In this document: positions 24,709 to 34,500 of the stretch, in pieces
How the letters are laid out: every line of letters begins with the position of its first letter
Numbering within the stretch: the stretch's first letter is position 1
Source: Pseudomonas sp. GM74
Lineage (GTDB): Bacteria > Pseudomonadota > Gammaproteobacteria > Pseudomonadales > Pseudomonadaceae
Reading direction: 5' to 3'
DNA: 64,000 bases
Assembly (NCBI RefSeq): GCF_000282455.1
Contig: NZ_AKJG01000047.1
Span: forward strand, 96,673 to 160,672
The notes under the pieces: model-generated
The model's database searches: none
Told to the model about the DNA's origin: nothing
What the model saw: only the letters and a program-made list of their open reading frames with translations
Made by a program: the position numbers and the translations under genes

Positions 24709-27055
24709 CGGGGATCCACAAATCCAGCAGGGCGGCCAGTTCTTCGCGCCGGAAGGGTTTGGCCAGATAGTCGCTCATGCCCGCGGCACGACAGCGTTCG
24801 CGTTCCTCCGACATGGCGTTGGCCGTCAGGGCGACGATGGGCAGTTGAGGCCAGCGTCCGCTGCGGCGGATTTGCCGGCTGGCTTCATAGCCGTCCATCA
24901 CCGGCATGTTGCAGTCCATCAGCACCAGGTCGAATTCCCGTTGCTCGAGCTGGTCCAGGGCCTCGCCACCATGAGCCGCGGTGGTGACCTCGCAGCCGAG
25001 TTTGCCGAGCATGCCCTTGGCCACCAACTGGTTGACCGGATTATCTTCCACCAACAGCACGCGCCCTCGGCGTTGCGGGCATTGCGTGTCGAGCCGGGTC
25101 TCGTTGACCGGGTGGGTTTGCGGTTGCAGGATCCGCCGCAACGTCTGAAGCAGCATATTGCGGGCCAAGGGGCGGGCCTGTTGTTGCAGGGGGGCGAGGG
25201 CGTTGACCTCTTCGCCGGGCATGAAGTTGCCATACGCGGTAATCAGCAGGATCGGCGCGCTGAGGGTGGGGCGCAAATTGAACAGGCATTCTGGGCAGTC
25301 GGTGATGAGCACGTCGGCGGTCAGGCCAAGCAGTGGGTCATCCATGGAACGCCGTTCATAGTCCAGCCCCCAGACAGGCAACTGGCTGTTCAACAGTTCC
25401 CCCAGCCCGCTGCTGGCGGCCGTGATGGCAATGACTTTGCCCTTGAGCGAAACAGCAGGCATTGAACGGGTATGACTGGGCAATGGCAAGTCCGCGCAGA
25501 ACTGGCTGCCAAACCCCGCCTCGGAGCTGATGGTCAGGCGCCCCTGCATGGCTTCGCAAAGGTTGTAGGTCAGGGCCAGGCCCAGCCCGGTGCCGCCAAA
25601 TTGGCGGGTAATACCGGCGCCGGCCTGGGTGAAAGGCTGGAGGATCTTGACCTGGGCATCCTGAGGAATGCCGATGCCGGTGTCGCACACTTCGATCCTG
25701 ACGCCGTCGCCGAACGTCGACAGGCGCACGTCGACCCGCCCGAAACGGGTGAACTTGAGGGCGTTGGACAGCAGGTTACTGACGATCTGCCGCACCCGGG
25801 TCGGATCGCCGAGCACCAGTGCCGGGAAATACGGATCGATCAGGCAGGTCAGTTCGACGCTGGGGGCGGCGTTCTGCGACAACAGGTTGGCGGTGTCTTC
25901 GATCAGCGAGCCCAGGTCGAAGGGGATGTGTTCAAGTTCGAGTTGACCGGCATCGAACTTCGACAAATCGAGAATATCGTTGAGCAATTCCACCAGCACT
26001 TTGCCCGAGTCATGGGCGATCGACAGTTGCTGCTGTTGTTCGGCATTGAGCGGTCCGTCGAGGGACAGAGCGATCATCCCGAGCAAGCCATTGAGGGGCG
26101 TGCGGATTTCATGGCTCATGTTGGCCAGGAACACCGAGCGGGCTTCGGCCATGTCCAGTGCTGTGCGGCGCGCGACTTCCAGTTCCTCGTTGGATTGGCT
26201 CAGCCGGTCGTTGATCGCCTTGAGTTCGGCCGTGCGGGCCGAAACGATGTTTTCCAGTTGGCCGAGATATTCGGTCAGGCGGTTTTCCGCGTTGCGCCGC
26301 TGCTGGATTTCGGTGGCGATGTTCTTGAATTGCTGGTTGGCAGCCTTGACCAGCACACCGATCTCATCATTGGCGTGTCCGGAGGGACACACCAGTGAAG
26401 TCGGCTCGGTGCTGCTCGGGTCGCGACCGCTGAGTTCACGGATGACCCGCACCAGGGGTTTGGTCAGCATCACATAGAACAGTGCCAGCAGGATGCCGGA
26501 CAGCAGCAGGCTGCGGGCGAATCCATTGAGCAGGGTCACTTCGGCCCGGCGCAGGAACCGGTCACCGAAGGCGTAAGTGTCGACGTTCAGCCGCAGCGTA
26601 CCCAGGGATTCGCTGGGTAGATGATCCAGGTAAAGCCGGTCTTCGAACTGTCGGCTGGCGCCGAACAGGAAGTCACTGAGCATCCGGTAACCGTTTTCCA
26701 CACCGGGTCGCTTGACGTTGGCCAGCACGGTGCCGTTGTTATCGATCAGTTTCGCGCTAGTGATCGCCGGCGATCGCAGCAAACCCAAGGTCAGTTCCTT
26801 GGCGAGTTCGGCGTCGATGTTGTAGGCGATTCGCGAGGCCGGGTTGTGGCTGATTTCCAGCAATGAAAGGATTTCACGATTGATGGAGGCGTCTTCACTG
26901 GCATAATCGATGCCTATTTGCAGCAGGCTGAGCAGCGTGCCCAGAATGAAACCGACCAGCACGGTAAGCCGGGCTTGCTTGAATGACAGCCGGTTGGTGA
27001 ATTTGATGTCCATGGGGGGGTGAACCACTTCCGTTTCCTTTCGCTGCTCAAGCAT
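24692..27055 (-). CDS. sagS: Hybrid sensor histidine kinase, SagS-like
   Basis: The 787-residue membrane kinase has two membrane segments (about residues 30-50 and 185-205) flanking a periplasmic domain, then HAMP-like and coiled regions, HisKA (FLANMSHEIRTPLNGLLGM), HATPase (GTGLGLALTYNLCE) and a C-terminal receiver (VLLVEDNPVNQ, phospho-Asp in VLMDCNMPVMDG). There is no Hpt domain. Length and position next to ospR match SagS of P. aeruginosa (786 residues, PA2824, from memory). SagS steers the switch from motile to surface-attached growth and signals through HptB and BfiS. An inner start at 27013 is possible. Confidence 0.82.
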   Translation of the reverse strand: MLEQRKETEVVHPPMDIKFTNRLSFKQARLTVLVGFILGTLLSLLQIGIDYASEDASINREILSLLEISHNPASRIAYNIDAELAKELTLGLLRSPAITSAKLIDNNGTVLANVKRPGVENGYRMLSDFLFGASRQFEDRLYLDHLPSESLGTLRLNVDTYAFGDRFLRRAEVTLLNGFARSLLLSGILLALFYVMLTKPLVRVIRELSGRDPSSTEPTSLVCPSGHANDEIGVLVKAANQQFKNIATEIQQRRNAENRLTEYLGQLENIVSARTAELKAINDRLSQSNEELEVARRTALDMAEARSVFLANMSHEIRTPLNGLLGMIALSLDGPLNAEQQQQLSIAHDSGKVLVELLNDILDLSKFDAGQLELEHIPFDLGSLIEDTANLLSQNAAPSVELTCLIDPYFPALVLGDPTRVRQIVSNLLSNALKFTRFGRVDVRLSTFGDGVRIEVCDTGIGIPQDAQVKILQPFTQAGAGITRQFGGTGLGLALTYNLCEAMQGRLTISSEAGFGSQFCADLPLPSHTRSMPAVSLKGKVIAITAASSGLGELLNSQLPVWGLDYERRSMDDPLLGLTADVLITDCPECLFNLRPTLSAPILLITAYGNFMPGEEVNALAPLQQQARPLARNMLLQTLRRILQPQTHPVNETRLDTQCPQRRGRVLLVEDNPVNQLVAKGMLGKLGCEVTTAAHGGEALDQLEQREFDLVLMDCNMPVMDGYEASRQIRRSGRWPQLPIVALTANAMSEERERCRAAGMSDYLAKPFRREELAALLDLWIPATTVP

Positions 27056-27178
27056 AGTCGATCATGCCTGCCTGCTGATGTTCTCGCGAGGCCTGTACTG
27101 CTGGGGCCGCCGCTTGTGTGACGCTGTGTTTCGTCGCTGTATCACCATCATTACTGTGAACGAGCCCGAGGAGAAGTC

Positions 27179-28069
27179 GTGGATTCCCGATTGAATGCTT
27201 TTCTTGAACGCGCCGATGCCGTTCTGGCCCGTATCGAGCCGTTGCTGCCGGCCCCCCGGCCAGCCATCGACTGGACGCAATGCCTGGCCGCGCGCTGGCA
27301 GCGTGAGTCACGCGGCGGTTTTCTGATGCCGCTGGAGGTCAGCCTCGACATGCGTTTGTCGGACCTGATCGGCGTCGACCGGCAAGTCGGGCAGCTTGGA
27401 CGCAATACCCAACAGTTCCTCGACGGCATGCCGGCCAACCATGCCTTGCTCTGGGGGTCGCGCGGTACCGGCAAGTCGTCGCTGGTGCGCGCCTTGCTGG
27501 CTGAGCACGCTCAAGCCGGTTTGCGCTTGATCGAGATTGAACGTGATCACCTGGCAGACCTGCCGCGGGTGGTCGAGCAGATCGGCAAACTGCCCCAGCG
27601 TTTCGTGCTGTTTTGCGATGACCTTTCGTTCGAGTCGGGCGAGGGTGATTACCGAGTGCTCAAGAGCGTCCTTGATGGCTCGCTGGAACAGGCGCCGGAC
27701 AACGTTTTGCTGTACGCCACCTCCAACCGTCGACACCTGGTGCCGGAAAAGGAAAGTGACAACGAAAACTGGAAGCGGGTCGACGGCGAACTGCATCCGA
27801 GCGAGGCGGTGGAAGACAAGATCGCGCTGTCGGATCGCTTCGGCCTGTGGCTGTCGTTCTATCCGTTTACCCAGGAACACTTCCTCGACGTCGTCGAACA
27901 CTGGATCGGCCAGTTGGCCGGCAAGGCCGGACTGGCCTGGCAGCGCACCGAGGAGCTGGACATCCTGGCGGTACGCTGGGCCACCGGCCGAGGTAATCGC
28001 AATGGGCGTTGCGCCTATCAATTTGCCCGTTATTGGGTCGGGCTGAAACTGTTGGAGCACAAGGCATGA
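27179..28069 (+). CDS. DUF815 AAA-type ATPase
   Basis: The 296-residue ATPase of the DUF815 family has the Walker A loop LLWGSRGTGKSSLVRALL (about residues 94-111) and Walker B in RFVLFCDDLSFE; YATSNRRHLVPE is a sensor-like strand. The function is unknown. The start is GTG, behind CGAGGAGAAG. The stop overlaps the start of the sulfoxide reductase gene (ATGA, 28066-28069). Coupling to a methionine repair enzyme is suggestive but unexplained. Confidence 0.82.
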   Translation: MDSRLNAFLERADAVLARIEPLLPAPRPAIDWTQCLAARWQRESRGGFLMPLEVSLDMRLSDLIGVDRQVGQLGRNTQQFLDGMPANHALLWGSRGTGKSSLVRALLAEHAQAGLRLIEIERDHLADLPRVVEQIGKLPQRFVLFCDDLSFESGEGDYRVLKSVLDGSLEQAPDNVLLYATSNRRHLVPEKESDNENWKRVDGELHPSEAVEDKIALSDRFGLWLSFYPFTQEHFLDVVEHWIGQLAGKAGLAWQRTEELDILAVRWATGRGNRNGRCAYQFARYWVGLKLLEHKA

Positions 28070-28548
28070 TCGATTTGCAGAAGAGCGGCAAGGGCCTCGA
28101 AGGCTACGGCATGTTGCACGCACAGCTTGAGTCCTTGTTGGCTGACGAGCGGGATTTCATCGCCAATGCCGCACAGTTCTCGGCGTTTCTTTTCAACCAG
28201 CTCGATGATTTGAATTGGGCCGGTTTCTACCTCAACCGTCATGAAGAACTGGTGTTGGGCCCGTTTCAGGGGCAGATCGCTTGTGTACGGATTCCGTTCG
28301 GCCGTGGCGTTTGCGGGGCGGCGGCAGCTACCTTGCAGACTCAACGAGTCGAAGATGTGCATGCGTTCCCCGGTCACATTGCCTGCGACAGCGCCTCGAA
28401 CAGCGAACTGGTGGTGCCGCTGGTCAAGGACGGCCGATTGATCGGTGTGCTCGACCTCGACAGTCCGAAACTCGCGCGTTTCACCGCGCGGGACCAGGCC
28501 GGAATCGAACAGCTGGCAGCGATTTTCCTGCGCCTGACCGACTGCTGA
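28066..28548 (+). CDS. msrC: Free methionine-(R)-sulfoxide reductase (GAF domain)
   Basis: The enzyme reduces free L-methionine-(R)-sulfoxide. The 160-residue protein is a single GAF domain. Its three cysteines, Cys73 (QIACVRIPF), Cys83 (GRGVCGAA) and Cys107 (HIACDSAS), have the same spacing (10 and 24) as Cys84, Cys94 and Cys118 of the E. coli enzyme. With msrB and gpx a few kb away, this part of the chromosome is rich in oxidative repair genes. It is co-translated with the DUF815 ATPase. Confidence 0.92.
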   Translation: MIDLQKSGKGLEGYGMLHAQLESLLADERDFIANAAQFSAFLFNQLDDLNWAGFYLNRHEELVLGPFQGQIACVRIPFGRGVCGAAAATLQTQRVEDVHAFPGHIACDSASNSELVVPLVKDGRLIGVLDLDSPKLARFTARDQAGIEQLAAIFLRLTDC

Positions 28549-31494
28549 TCAAGACGCCAGGCCGGCCTTGGCCAGTAGACCCGAGGCGTCCACCGCATCG
28601 ACCTGCCCGGGGTCGAGGAAGCGCCTGGCGTACTGCAGATAGATCTGTGTCTTGATGAACAGCCCGAATAGCTCCGGGTCGATGTGGGCATCACGGCACA
28701 TGATCGCCATGATGCCCAGCGCCTCGCTCAAGGTCTTGGCTTTTTTGTAGGGGCGGTCGGCGGCCGTCAAGGCTTCGAAGATATCGGCAATCGCCATCAT
28801 CCGCGCCGGCAGGCTCATTTCCTCTCGCTTCAAGCGTTTCGGATAACCACTGCCGTCCATTTTTTCGTGGTGCCCGCCGGCTATTTCCGCGACGCTGCGC
28901 AAGTGCTCGGGGAACGGCAGATGGTTGAGCATCAGAATCGTCTGAACGATGTGGTTATTGATGACATAACGCTCCTCGCTCGTCAGGGTGCCCCGGACAA
29001 TGCTCAGGTTGTACAGTTCGCCCCGGTTGTATTTGTGGGGCGGAACGTCGAGTTTGAAGCCCAGGGGATTGTCTTGTGGTATCACTTCGTTTTCGCTGCG
29101 CTCGAACAGGTGTTCGGGTTTGTCCGCCAGTAAGGGTTCGCTGACTGGCAGGGTGGGGGTGGGCGTTCGGGCCTGACGCCGGTTTTCTTCCCAGGACACG
29201 CCCAGCCGGTCATCCAGGGTCCGGGTCCAGGTGCGTTCAGCCAGACTGCGCAGGCGTTGCAGGTCAGCGTCGGCCATGGCTTCGCCGCCGAGATTGCAAC
29301 GGGCCACGAAGGCGAAATCATCATCCAGCCCTGCCAGGCTGGCATTGCGCAGTTCCGCCAGCGCTTGCTCGTCGCCGCCCAGGGCGATGGCCTGCCAGTA
29401 GCTGATCCAGGCATCGCGCTTTAGTACCTCGAATCGGGTACGAATTTCGTGGATGCGATCGGTCAGGGTTTCCAGTTTCGTGGCTTTGTCGACGACGTAT
29501 TCCGGCGTGGTGACCTTGCCGCAATCGTGCAGCCAAGCGGCGATGTGCAGTGCCTCCCATTCATCTTCGGTCGGCTGATAGGCGCTGAAGGCGGGCTCCT
29601 GGCTGTCTGCCGCCGCCCGGGCAAGCATCAGGGTCAGTTCCGGTACGCGCTGGCAATGGCCGCCGGTGTAGGGGCTTTTGGCGTCGATGGCGCCGGCCAG
29701 CAGTTGAATGAAGGCGTCCAGCAGCTGTTTTTGCCGGGCCTGCAGGCGCTGGCTCTCGATGCACACGGCAGCCGCGCCGGACACCGCCTGGAGAAACGCA
29801 ATGCGGTCCGGCCGCAGGTTGTCCAGATCGCTCTGCTCGCCGCTGTCGGCCAACAGCAATACCAGCAGACCCACGGTTTCGTTGTGGCGATTGTGCAGGC
29901 GGATCCCGATCAGATGGACCCGAGGACTTTCCAGGGCGAGCAGTATTTTCTGCAGATCACCCGCCTGCTCGAAACCCAGGTTGCTGACGACAGTGTCGAC
30001 GTTGGCCAATTGGTGCAGCCATGGGGGGCTTTGCGGATTCTTGAGCGAGTGTCCGCGGATGTCGAAGGCTTGCAGGTTTTCGGTGGTGTTATTGATGACC
30101 AGTCCGTGGGGTTCCATGTGCTCGCCATCACCTTCACGCAAATAGATGAGGCCGGCCTGGGCTTGACCGATTTTCACGGTTTCAAACAACACCCGTTCCA
30201 GCAGCGGGGCGAAACGGGTTTCGGCGCTGAGGCTGTCTGTGATCTGGAAGAAGCTCGCCAGGGTGTCTTTCATCCGTGCCATCGACACACTCAACTGGTC
30301 GACTTCGAGCACCGGCGAGCGACGGGAAAGCGGAAAATTGAAATCGAAACTGCGAATCGCATCGGCCTCCTGCACCAGGGCGCGCAAGGGTTTGACCAGG
30401 ATTCTTGACGTCAGCCAACCCAGCGGCACGCACAACAGCAAGGTTGCCAGGGTAATGATCGCACCTTGCCAGCGCATCCGGTACGCGTCGACGAGCAACT
30501 CGTCTTCCGGTACCAGCAGCGCCAGTTGCAGGCCTTGGGGGCCGCCTTCCTGCATGCTGCTACGGGCCACGATCCACTGCCGGCCGTTGGCGTTCAGGCG
30601 ATTGCCCTGAGGGGAACCGTTGAGCAACGCACCCAGGGTGGGGCTCAGGTCCGCCGCCTTGATCAGGCGGGAAGTCTGATCATCGATGATCAGCCTGCGG
30701 CTGTCGGGATAGGCAATGGCATTGCCTTCGGCATCGAACAGCACGATTTCGGTATTGGGGGTCACGACGTGCTTGGCCAGGGTCGCGCTGAGTTCGGCCA
30801 GGGTCAGGTCAGCGGCCAGGATTGCCTTGTCGCCGCTGCGTCGTGCCAGTGTCGTGCCGATGTCGTGGGTGGAAAAGAAGATATAGGGTTCGGTGGTGAC
30901 CTGGTCATTCTCGCCGCGGGCGCTGGTATACCAGGCACGATTGCGTGGATCGTACGTGTCGTTCAGTTTGTCCTGACGGCTGACAAGCGCCAGGTTCCGA
31001 TCAAAAAACAACGACTGGGAGTGGGCCTGGCCGTTGCTGTCATGCTCGATGCTCCAGACCTGGTAAACCGCCGTGTCCGGGGCCTTGACCAGGGTTTTGA
31101 CCTCAGGGGTACGCAGCGGGCGGACCATGAAAAAGTCACCATTGTCGTAGCCCAGGTACAGCGAAGCCAGGTTGGGGTTGTCTTCGAGTGACTGGCTGAA
31201 CGGTTCGAGCAGTGCCAGGCGTTGGTCCAGATCAGGGGAACGGCCCGCCGGATTGAGTGCCAGCAGGCTCAACAGATGGCGAATGGGGTCATAGGTCGCG
31301 TGCAGGTCCAGCCGGACATCCTGCTCAATGCGGTTGAAGAGTTTTTCGCTGCTGGACAAGATGATCTGTGTGGTTTGCCCGTAGTTGAAAAGCCCCAGTA
31401 CCGCCCCGGTCAGCAACAATAAAAAGGTGAACATCACGCTGATATGGACATGCAGCGGAAACCGGCGTGGATCCGTGCGCAGTGGGTCAGGCAT
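28549..31494 (-). CDS. Membrane-bound HD-GYP domain signalling protein
   Basis: The 981-residue protein is probably a c-di-GMP phosphodiesterase. The layout is TM1 (about residues 18-36), a dCache-like periplasmic sensor (about 40-340), TM2 (about 341-362), HAMP, a GAF-like domain (about 430-600) and C-terminal HD-GYP. The signature residues are GGHCQRV, WLHDCGKV, NNHIVQT, GGHHEKMDGSGYP and MMAIADIFEALTAADRPYKK. Between HDCGK and NNHIV there is an insertion of about 150 residues that normal HD-GYP domains lack. The start at 31494 follows GGAGAA; the frame extends to 31671 without support. It lies 49 bp downstream of the rocS2-like gene on the same strand. Confidence 0.85.
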   Translation of the reverse strand: MPDPLRTDPRRFPLHVHISVMFTFLLLLTGAVLGLFNYGQTTQIILSSSEKLFNRIEQDVRLDLHATYDPIRHLLSLLALNPAGRSPDLDQRLALLEPFSQSLEDNPNLASLYLGYDNGDFFMVRPLRTPEVKTLVKAPDTAVYQVWSIEHDSNGQAHSQSLFFDRNLALVSRQDKLNDTYDPRNRAWYTSARGENDQVTTEPYIFFSTHDIGTTLARRSGDKAILAADLTLAELSATLAKHVVTPNTEIVLFDAEGNAIAYPDSRRLIIDDQTSRLIKAADLSPTLGALLNGSPQGNRLNANGRQWIVARSSMQEGGPQGLQLALLVPEDELLVDAYRMRWQGAIITLATLLLCVPLGWLTSRILVKPLRALVQEADAIRSFDFNFPLSRRSPVLEVDQLSVSMARMKDTLASFFQITDSLSAETRFAPLLERVLFETVKIGQAQAGLIYLREGDGEHMEPHGLVINNTTENLQAFDIRGHSLKNPQSPPWLHQLANVDTVVSNLGFEQAGDLQKILLALESPRVHLIGIRLHNRHNETVGLLVLLLADSGEQSDLDNLRPDRIAFLQAVSGAAAVCIESQRLQARQKQLLDAFIQLLAGAIDAKSPYTGGHCQRVPELTLMLARAAADSQEPAFSAYQPTEDEWEALHIAAWLHDCGKVTTPEYVVDKATKLETLTDRIHEIRTRFEVLKRDAWISYWQAIALGGDEQALAELRNASLAGLDDDFAFVARCNLGGEAMADADLQRLRSLAERTWTRTLDDRLGVSWEENRRQARTPTPTLPVSEPLLADKPEHLFERSENEVIPQDNPLGFKLDVPPHKYNRGELYNLSIVRGTLTSEERYVINNHIVQTILMLNHLPFPEHLRSVAEIAGGHHEKMDGSGYPKRLKREEMSLPARMMAIADIFEALTAADRPYKKAKTLSEALGIMAIMCRDAHIDPELFGLFIKTQIYLQYARRFLDPGQVDAVDASGLLAKAGLAS

Positions 31495-31543
31495 AGCGGG
31501 TTTCTCCAACATGGTCAACACACTGCCGAGGGACCAAGCATAG

Positions 31544-34500
31544 TTAAGGCTCTGGCATTTTGCCTTCGTCATATTGCTCGATCTGATGTAGCAACGCGTC
31601 CTCCAGCTCAAGCATGGCGCGTTGCATGGATTTGCAGCATCCGGCCACTTTTTCGCGATCGAAATCTTCATGGCAGGCGGCTTCGAGTGCCTCGCAGCAG
31701 TCGATCAGGGGGGAGGCCTGTACTATCCGGGCTGCGCCTTTGATTTTGTGGGCGATGTCCCGCAGCGCCTGGGTATCCCCGGAGCTGGATAGCGACAAAA
31801 GCGTTGGCAGATCCTGGCGGTTGCTGCTCACCAGTTCGTTCAGCAATCGTCGGTTCAACACCGGGTTGCCCCCTGTCAGCAGTTTCAACCCGTGGAGGCT
31901 GAATGCCGGGGCTGCCTGGGTCGGTTCAATGCCTTGTATCCATTGACTCAAGGCTCCGAGGCTGAGGGGTTTGAACAGGCAGTCGTTCATTCCGGCCTGT
32001 TTACAGCGTTGTATTTCTTCCGGTTGAGCATTGGCGGTAAAGCCAAGAACGGTGCAGGGAGGGCGATGGAGTTGTCGCTCATGCTGGCGAATGGCACGGG
32101 CCAGCTCATAACCGTTCATGATCGGCATGTTGCAATCGGCGATCACCAGATCAAAAGGCTGGTCTTTCCATGCCTCCAATCCTTCCTGTCCATCGGCCGC
32201 GACGGCAAATCGATGCCCAAGAAACTCCAGTTGCTGGCACGTGAGCAATCGATTGGCCGAGTGATCGTCGACGACCAGAACATTCAATGGGGTTGTGGCA
32301 ACGACGACCTGGGTTTCGACAACCTGGGCCAACTGTTGAAGTGGCAACGCTTCCAGCTGCAACAACACCTCCACTTGGGTGCCGATGCCCGGCTCGCTGT
32401 GCAATTGCAGGCTGCCGCCCATCATCTCGCAGAGATTGCGGCTGATCACCAGTCCCAGCCCTGCGCCTCCCCTGGCCGATTGCATGGCGTGGTCGGCCTG
32501 AGCGAAGGGTTCGAACAAGCGTTGTTGGTCCTGTTCGCTGATCCCGATACCACTGTCGTGAACCTGCACCCGCATCCGCACACGCCCAGGTTGCGTTGCC
32601 GGGTGCAGGTCGACAACGACCCGGACCTGGCCTTGTTCGGTAAACTTGATGGCATTGCTGATCAGGTTGGACAGCACCTGTTTGAAGCGCAATGGGTCCA
32701 GCAACACATCGAAGGTCGGTTTTGCCGATGAAAACTCCAGTACCAGTTCGAGCTCCTTCTGTCGGGCCAGGCCTTCGAAAATCCGCACGACCGAGGTTAC
32801 AAGCTCACCCGGATTAACCCGCTCCGGACTCAGGCTCAAACGTCCTGATTCGATTCTGGCGATGTCCAGAATGTCGCCGATCAATTCCAGCAACCCTTTC
32901 GCCGAGTTGTAGGCGACATCGATGGCCGCACGCTCCGGGTGCTGATGATCAAGACGCTTGAGTGTCAGTTCAAGCATGCCGATGATTGCATTCATCGGTG
33001 TGCGGATCTCATGGCTCATCGTGGCCAGAAACGTGCTTTTGGCCCGGTTGGCGTTATCGGCGCGTTCTTTCGCGCAACGCAGATCATCAAGCAGTTGCCG
33101 CCGTTCGCTGATGTCGATCCAGCCACCGATAATGCCTTGCACTTTTGCGCTGGAATCCCGATAGGGAAGAATCCAGTGATAGATCGTCAGCCGCCGGCCA
33201 CCAATGTGCAGCTCGCGATCGACGATCAACGGTCTGCCCTCGGCCACCACGCGCTGGTAGTCGGCCTGGTACTCCCGGGCTTCGAACACATTGCTCATCG
33301 ATCCCTGCATGACGCTTTTGCCGATGACATCTTCACGCCGGGCGCAGAACGCTTGCAGGTAACTGTCGTTGCAACTTTGCAGCAGCCCCTGGCGATCACG
33401 CACGTAGATCGGATGGGGCGTGCCATTGACCAGCGATCGCATGAACTCGAACTGATCGTTCAACGCACGCTCGGCAGCCTTGCGTTGCTTGATCTGGCGT
33501 CGCATGTAGTCGTTCCACGCAACGGAAATCAGCAATAACACGCCTGCACCGATGACAATTTGGTAGAACAGTCTTTGATAGTTGCGCCAGGTGCTTTGCG
33601 AGGACGCCGAATAGCCGCGCCAGCGACTGTTGATGATGCCCAGTTCTTCCGGCGAGATGCTCAGCAAGGCCTTGTCGAGAATGGCGTTCAGCTCTTTGGC
33701 ATCCCGAGCGGTAGCAAGGGAAAACGCCGCCTGCTTGGTGCCGATGGTGGTGCTGATTTGCAATGAGTGCTCGAACAGCCGCGAGGAAATGAAGTAATTG
33801 GCAATGACCAGTGAGTTCACCGCGCCCTCTGCCTGGCCTTCGGCGAGTAACTCAACGGCGCTGAAGGTATCCGGGGTTTCGATCAACTTGATCCGGGGAA
33901 ACTCTCTGCGCAGGTAATCCATGAGCGGATTGCCGCGGGCAATGGCCAGGCGCTTGTCCTGTAAGTGCGTGAGGTTGGTCGGGCTGTCGGCGGCTTTGCG
34001 GGTCAGCAGGACGTAGGAATTTTCCAGAAAAGGGCGGGTAAAGTTCAGCTGGGTTTGACGTTCGGCGCTGGGGAGCAACGCGGCAATCACATCTACCCTG
34101 TTGTCCTTGATCTGTTTGATCATCTCGTCATCGCTTCGACTGCTCCGGATATCGAAGCGCAAGCCGGTACGCAGCCTGATCAGCTCAAGCAAATCCGCGG
34201 TGACCCCACGAAAATTGCCATTGCTATCGAAAAATGTCAGTGGCGCAAAGGCTTCGTTGACGACAACGCGCACAATCGGGTGGTGGCTCAGCCAGCGTTC
34301 TTCCCGGTCAGTGAGCTGCAGCTTTTGATCGGTCAGCAGAATGTCGCTGCCTGCGCTCCAGCGTTTGGCTATGTTTTCCCGTTCACTGGAGGGGATGGCC
34401 GTGATCATCGCGTTGATGATGCCAAGCAGTTCGGGGTTGTTCCGGTTGACGGCGAAGCTGAAACCAAAGGCTTCATGTTTGCCGAAGTTGGCCATGCGGA

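Noticed and set aside
31495..31671. N-terminal extension of the HD-GYP protein
   Set aside because: It overlaps the end of the kinase gene and has no hydrophobic or domain signal, and a good ribosome site precedes 31494.
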